From: Hemerocallis citrina | Taxonomy: Eukaryota; Streptophyta; Magnoliopsida; Asparagales; Asphodelaceae | Direction of reading: 5' to 3' | Assembly: GCA_017893485.1 (NCBI GenBank) | Contig: JACEHZ010000211.1 | Span: 124,001-188,000 of the forward strand | DNA length: 64,000 nt | In this document: positions 59,801-64,000 of the stretch, piece after piece | Layout of the letters: every line of letters begins with the position of its first letter | Numbering within the stretch: the first letter of the stretch is position 1 | Notes under the pieces: generated by a model | Told to the model about the DNA's origin: nothing | The model's database searches: none | The model's input: the letters and a program-made list of their open reading frames with translations, nothing else | Translations under genes and position numbers: made by a program

Positions 59801-60446
59801 TATCGATCGCTCAGCTAGAACTGGTTAATGATTACATTCGTATAGAAGCAACTATACCCAGCAGTCGGAAGACGAGAGATGGTGGACGTTGGAGGCAAAC
59901 TGTAAGTTATCGGTTGGCTCATTATACAAAAGGCTAAACGATGGTGGTATTAGAAACGAGATCACGGATGTTATTTGGGGTATCAGTGTACCTTCCAGAG
60001 TTAAAGTTTTTCTATGGTTGGTGGAGAACGATGCCATTCTCTCCAGGGTTAATTTGAGGAAGCGGAAAATCGTGGATAACGTGATATGTAGTACGGGTAC
60101 GACCGACGAAGAAGATACGAACCACATTTTATTCAATTGTCATAGAGCTAGATGGGTTTGGGGGAAAGTGGGTACCACGTTCGGAGTATTACAGTGTCAT
60201 GGGTCGAGTGCTGAGGTCTGGGGGGACATTAGATCAAACAGGATTAGAAAAGAGGTCATATTAGATTGGGATCTTGTTGTGGCATCAGTTCTATGGAACT
60301 TATGGCTAGATCGTAATGATTTCTGTTTCAATAGCGTTCGTCATACACTTTCCTCGTTGTTGCAAAAAAATCACTTATGTTGTTATGATTGGACAGGGCT
60401 TATCAGATCAAGGAAGAAGCTACGACTAGGAGAGGAGGAAGGGTAG
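56833..60446 (+). pseudogene. L1 ORF2: endonuclease, reverse transcriptase, zf-RVT
   Basis: The endonuclease frame from 56833 is complete: FWNVRGMRQKSKKRL, AFQETRVEFP with the catalytic Glu, VYGPYESAQRD, VVGGDFNITRF and FTSDHTPLALD. It stops at 57666 after a frame slip. The RT frame (57855-58620) has LKEGDANTKFFHKIANG, DKAPGPDGFPLFFYKFYW, FRPISLLNGSFKIITKVLAN and FKVDFQKAY. A shift near 58600 leads to RQGDPLSSLLFAIVADGL and YADD (58889-58900). A TGA at 58979-58981, further shifts near 59140 and 59400, and an intact-looking C-terminal part (KWWSKLAIRRNNWWCKSL, zf-RVT CSTGTTDEEDTNHILFNC) finish at 60446. Confidence 0.9.
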
Positions 60447-60690
60447 TCCGCAAGCGGGGGGACATTACACGTCAGGGATTGGGACATCCAGCTTTTGGTC
60501 TTTTCTAGTATATGCTCTTCTTTGGATGTATTTTGTTCTCTGTTAGGGTTGTTTTGCCCTAATTAGATGTTCTTTGGTGTTGTTCGCCTACGGGCTCTTT
60601 ATGTATCAGCTATTTCTGTTTCGTTAATTACTCTTTAATGAAGCGATGACTTTAGTCATCTTTTAATCAAAAAAAAAACATTTTATCAAA

Positions 60691-61346
60691 ACAAACTTTC
60701 GATCCTGATATAACTCAGAATTTTTGGCAGCATACCCAGCCGATAATGATGAAAATGCCGAGAAAAGTCATTCAGAGCCAGAAGAAGGTGCGTCCATTAA
60801 AATATGAAGTTCTCAACAAGTGGGCTCTCGACTACAGTAGTTTTTTGTCATCCTTAACTAACGCTAATATAATTGGTTTGTCAACCTAGACATCTATATT
60901 CCTTTCCGGCATATCAGATGGAGTATTCCCATACTTAGAATATCTGAGAAAGGAAAATCACAAAAGGTGTCAAGCAAAGAATTGTGAAGATATAAATTCC
61001 AAAGTCTCACAACTCCTCATAAGGATTCTCACTTCAACCTTAGAGCTACTACACAATGTATCTCTCTTTCTGGCAATGGAAGAGCAAATACAACCATTCT
61101 TTGACTCTACTCTCTGAAACCCCAACTTGAACTATATATATCTACAACTTGATAGAATTACGGATATGTTGTGTCAAATTACCTCCTGTGAGCTAAGCAG
61201 AGCTTGTTGAAAGGATTGCATGACTCACTGATGGAGAACACGAACATAAAGCTTGTGCCTGTGAACATGTTAGAATGTGTTGTATGTATGCAAGCATGTC
61301 TGTGTAGGTATACATATGCATATAACATGTGCGATGAGTTTTAGAG
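60691..61346. other. Intergenic, no gene supported
   Basis: AT-rich. No coding exon or transposon end identified. Confidence 0.4.
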
Positions 61347-61822
61347 CTAGGAAGCACGGGTACTTCCAAACGCCCAGTGTACCCGTGTCCGGAGTGTCAA
61401 TACTTCTTGGGTACTCCCGGGTGCGTACCCAATGAGTATCCAACTTTTTAGTACATTTTTACAACTTTTAGACAAAATTATGTTTAGATAAATGTTTGGG
61501 GCCATAGTATAATTTCCAAAACTTGATATTTTATGTTATGCTCAAACACAAAACAAGTATACCAAATGTTTTGATAGTTAAATTATCAATTGTTTTCTCC
61601 AAAAATGCTGATAATTGTAATGTATTCTTATAATTCTATAAAATGGTTTAAATATTTGCATTTTTTACAAACTAAATAAATATTTATTTATATATAATAT
61701 AAAATATATTATATTTAACGTACCCACTAACGCACCCGTATCCTATTTTGTTGTAACATCACGTATCCCCGTACTTGTATCGTGTCGTACCCGCACCTCG
61801 TACCCGTAACTGTGCTTCATAG
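61347..61822. mobile_element. MITE with GAAGCACGGGTAC-type ends
   Basis: Left end ctaggaagcacgggtac; right end gtacccgtaactgtgcttcatag, its imperfect inverse. Both sides have more gtacccg / cgggtac copies. AT-rich centre, non-coding. Confidence 0.65.
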
Positions 61823-62464
61823 TTTCAGAGGTTGAGATATACAATTATTGATCAATTCCAATCACTGCTCAATCATCGACTAAAGTATAAAAAAGTTGAT
61901 CAAATTTTGTTGGAGTAGAACTTTAAGCATCCAAATAAGTATATGCCATACATATCAATTTCATTAAAGCATTGAAGGTTGACAAAATGCAGATCGAGCC
62001 AACAAAACAATAATGCTGAGTATGTTCATCTTACCTCGACATAGTCCTCAATAAGCAAACTCCAAGTAACCAAACCCATCTTTGAGACTCCATCAACACC
62101 ACATCCAAATCACCAATCCCACAAGAATCCACCAACTGTCGAATTCCACAATAAGTTTCTCATCGATATTTCATCAAACACTCTCCAGGTATTTTCCTTC
62201 GAACCCAAACTCCTTTACACCTGGGTAGTGGAATCTTCCTTTTGGATTAAGAAGAGAAATTAGGGTTTTAGCAATCTCATAATACCACAGATTGCTAGAG
62301 ATATGTGGATTCAATAGGACTTCTGATGGTTTGTAACGATTGTTATTCTGTCCCCCTCAGTTTCCCGCCACATGTATATACGGATGTAACTCTGTGATTA
62401 GAATAACTTGGGGTTCGAACCCCAACCTCTAGTTCGCCATGGGGTGGTTTGGTAGAGGATGACT

Positions 62465-62695
62465 ACACATACATAAGTTTTTACTTCAAACATACATTAT
62501 AAATGTATTGGGTTTCACTTCTCACTAAAAGACAATGTTTTAACATTGCCTTTTAGTGAGAAAAACATTGTCTTTTAGTGAGAAGTGGATCCTAATGCAT
62601 TTATAATGTATTATCTTAACGTTGTATTTTAGTGAGAAGTGGGCCCCAATGCATTTATAATGTATGTTTAGGATAAAAACTCTTGTATGTCTAGC
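62465..62695. mobile_element. MITE with 70-bp inverted arms
   Basis: The left arm (acataagtttttacttcaaacatacattataaa...) is the inverse of the right arm (...tttataatgtatgtttaggataaaaactcttgtatg). The motif cttttagtgagaa occurs four times in alternating orientations. Non-coding. Confidence 0.75.
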
Positions 62696-62779
62696 ATTTT
62701 ACGGTTTGGTAAGGAGTAAAAGTGCTATTGAAAATTAATTCCTGAATAGAAACACTATTTATAGTGTTGTTTGAGTGTA

Positions 62780-63248
62780 CTAGGTTTGCCCGTTGACACG
62801 TACCTACGACACGTCTTCGGAACGGTACACCTTATTCGATCATAGAAAATAGTTTTGGAGATCCAGCAAATTAATTGAAGTAGCAAACATATTATATGAG
62901 AAACTTTTGGGGATCAGGCAAAAAACATATTATATGATTTTTTGATTTTTTTGAATTATTTTTAAAGTTTTTAAAATTTAATTTTTTTAGTTTTTTAGTT
63001 TTTATTTTTTTAAAAAAATTTTAAAATTTTTATTTCTTAATTTTTTAAATAGAAGAGGGAGAGAGAGAGAGAGAGAAAATAATTAAATAAATATAGGAGT
63101 TGTTTTGGGTGGGGGATTTGAATTTGAGTTTTGGGGGGAAACTTTTGGGAGGGAAAATATATTTTGTGATGTTAGATATGAGCCTTTGATTTTTGGGGGC
63201 ATTGAAGGAGGGCCACTTGATAGCTTTCTTTGTATTTTATTATATAGA
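62780..63248 (-). mobile_element. Canonical short non-autonomous Helitron
   Basis: Minus strand: starts A|TCTATATAATAAAATAC at 63248 and ends with hairpin-forming acgtgtcgtaggtacgtgtc, then aacgggcaaacCTAG|T at 62780. Terminal TC and CTAG, a hairpin about 11 bases before the end, and insertion between A and T are the classical Helitron signs. 469 bp with no Rep/helicase. Confidence 0.85.
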
Positions 63249-63411
63249 TAATGTAGTTGTAGAACTTCTCCCCACTGATAACATAGTAACTACTGTAGCG
63301 TACTTTTTGCCTAAAGTGATTTCCAGCTTAAAAGAATAGAAAATAGAGGAGTAGCAATATTCATCTCTTCTATAACAATGTATTTTTATACTTTGAGAAA
63401 TGTTCCGTAGG

Positions 63412-63725
63412 GCTCCGTGTGCACTCGGGCCTTCCCGCCTTTGTATCGACGATTCGAACCGTTCATATTGATCTACACATTTAAATTAGTCTAAATATGT
63501 AAAATCAAATTATTTAAAATTTATTTGCCCATCTATCATGTGACTATAAAAAACTACGATTTTCAATCATACAATTTTGTAACACTTCAATAGATGGGCA
63601 AATGAATTTTAAATAATTTGATTTTACATATTTAGACTAATTTAGATGTGTAGATCAATGTGAACGGTTCGCATCATCGATACGAATGTGGGAAGGCCGA
63701 GTGCACACGAGTGCATACGGAGGCC
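63412..63725. mobile_element. Foldback MITE
   Basis: Arms 63412-63537 and 63591-63725 are inverse repeats with about 90% identity by eye, separated by a 53-bp loop. Outer part gtgcactcgg.ccttccc; inner part ends atttgcccatct. Non-coding. Confidence 0.9.
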
Positions 63726-63832
63726 TAATGCACAACGGAATTAACATAACTCTTTATACTGTTTGTCCATTTTGTCCTTTTCAAAAAAAAACCCTCATCT
63801 CTCTTGATACCCACCTTCCCCTTTAGTTCGAG

Positions 63833-63991
63833 AAATGCTACAAATATATTGGTTTCTACCATAAACATATATTGGACTTGTTTTTTTAGTGATTATTTTC
63901 TATTTGTCTTTTAGTGAGGGATGAACCCAATGATCACTAGAAGACAAGCTCAATATATAATTGAGGCAGTAACTCATTATGTGTAGTATTT
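63833..63991. mobile_element. Short MITE with GAGAAATGCTACA ends
   Basis: gagaaatgctaca (63833) and its inverse tgtagtatttctc (about 63991) bound 160 bp. It contains the same cttttagtga motif as the MITE at 62465, so the two are probably relatives. Confidence 0.7.
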
Positions 63992-64000
63992 CTCCTTTTG

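Larger units (their letters stand above)
54332..60676 (+). mobile_element. L1-type LINE with inverted 5' end, 6.3 kb
   Basis: Flanked by a 14-bp duplication AAACATTTTATCAA (54318-54331 and 60677-60690), with a poly(A) tail at about 60669-60679. The first 0.5 kb (54332 to about 54850) reads as ORF1 on the minus strand, while the rest reads on the plus strand. This is the pattern of a 5' inversion made during target-primed reverse transcription (twin priming). ORF1 and ORF2 are both present but broken. Confidence 0.9.

Overview
This is eukaryotic nuclear DNA from a flowering plant, almost certainly a eudicot. The evidence is plant NAC and B3 (REM-type) transcription-factor genes with GT-AG introns, Ty3/gypsy and Ty1/copia LTR retrotransposons of plant lineages, L1-type LINEs, a CACTA element, Helitrons and many MITEs, all in an AT-rich background full of (TA)n arrays. 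I cannot name the species.

Most of the window is transposon sequence, and several insertions can be delimited to the base by their target-site duplications (TSDs). From left to right: (1) a hAT-like element (990-1411, 10-bp TSD) beside a possible host exon (1548-1769). (2) A 13.8-kb Tat-lineage Ty3/gypsy element (2220-16056, TSD ATGAC). Its gag-pol is broken by stops and frameshifts. It has a second RNase H, a 4 x 116-bp tandem repeat, an intron-containing gene on the opposite strand (13100 down to 10830, plus a second coiled-coil exon at 10547-9700), and a roughly 250-bp tandem repeat array upstream of that gene. (3) A 3.07-kb CACTA element (16073-19138, TSD TTG) without transposase that carries what look like exons of another gene. 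(4) A two-B3-domain gene on the minus strand (20788-19851). (5) A MITE, tandem Helitron-like ends and (TA)n arrays (21181-22640). (6) A 0.53-kb-armed inverted repeat (24269-27041) enclosing an LTR with a primer-binding site. (7) A Helitron-type 5' end (27584) and a 3.9-kb solo LTR (28676-32610, TSD GAGTT). (8) MITEs and a decayed LINE (33241-37330). (9) A copia element with gag and protease only (37937-40965), flanked on both sides by pieces of a related LTR. That LTR was itself split by a 3.7-kb L1 (41410-45082, 17-bp TSD). (10) A truncated L1 (46605-47893), a 63-bp L1 stub (47977-48039) and an intact three-exon NAC gene (49829 down to 48319). (11) A miniature LTR element (51198-51602). (12) A 6.3-kb L1 with an inverted 5' end (54332-60676, 14-bp TSD). 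(13) A cluster of MITEs and a canonical 469-bp Helitron (61347-63991).

The only host genes I can support well are the NAC gene and the B3 gene. The NAC gene is complete, with TATA box, three exons and 315 residues. The B3 gene has intact exons but its first exon is not identified. The rest is mobile DNA at different stages of decay, often nested: LINE inside LTR, solo LTR inside Helitron-like sequence. The most unusual content is the spliced antisense gene and its repeats inside the Tat element, the gene-carrying CACTA element, and the long inverted repeat around an LTR.
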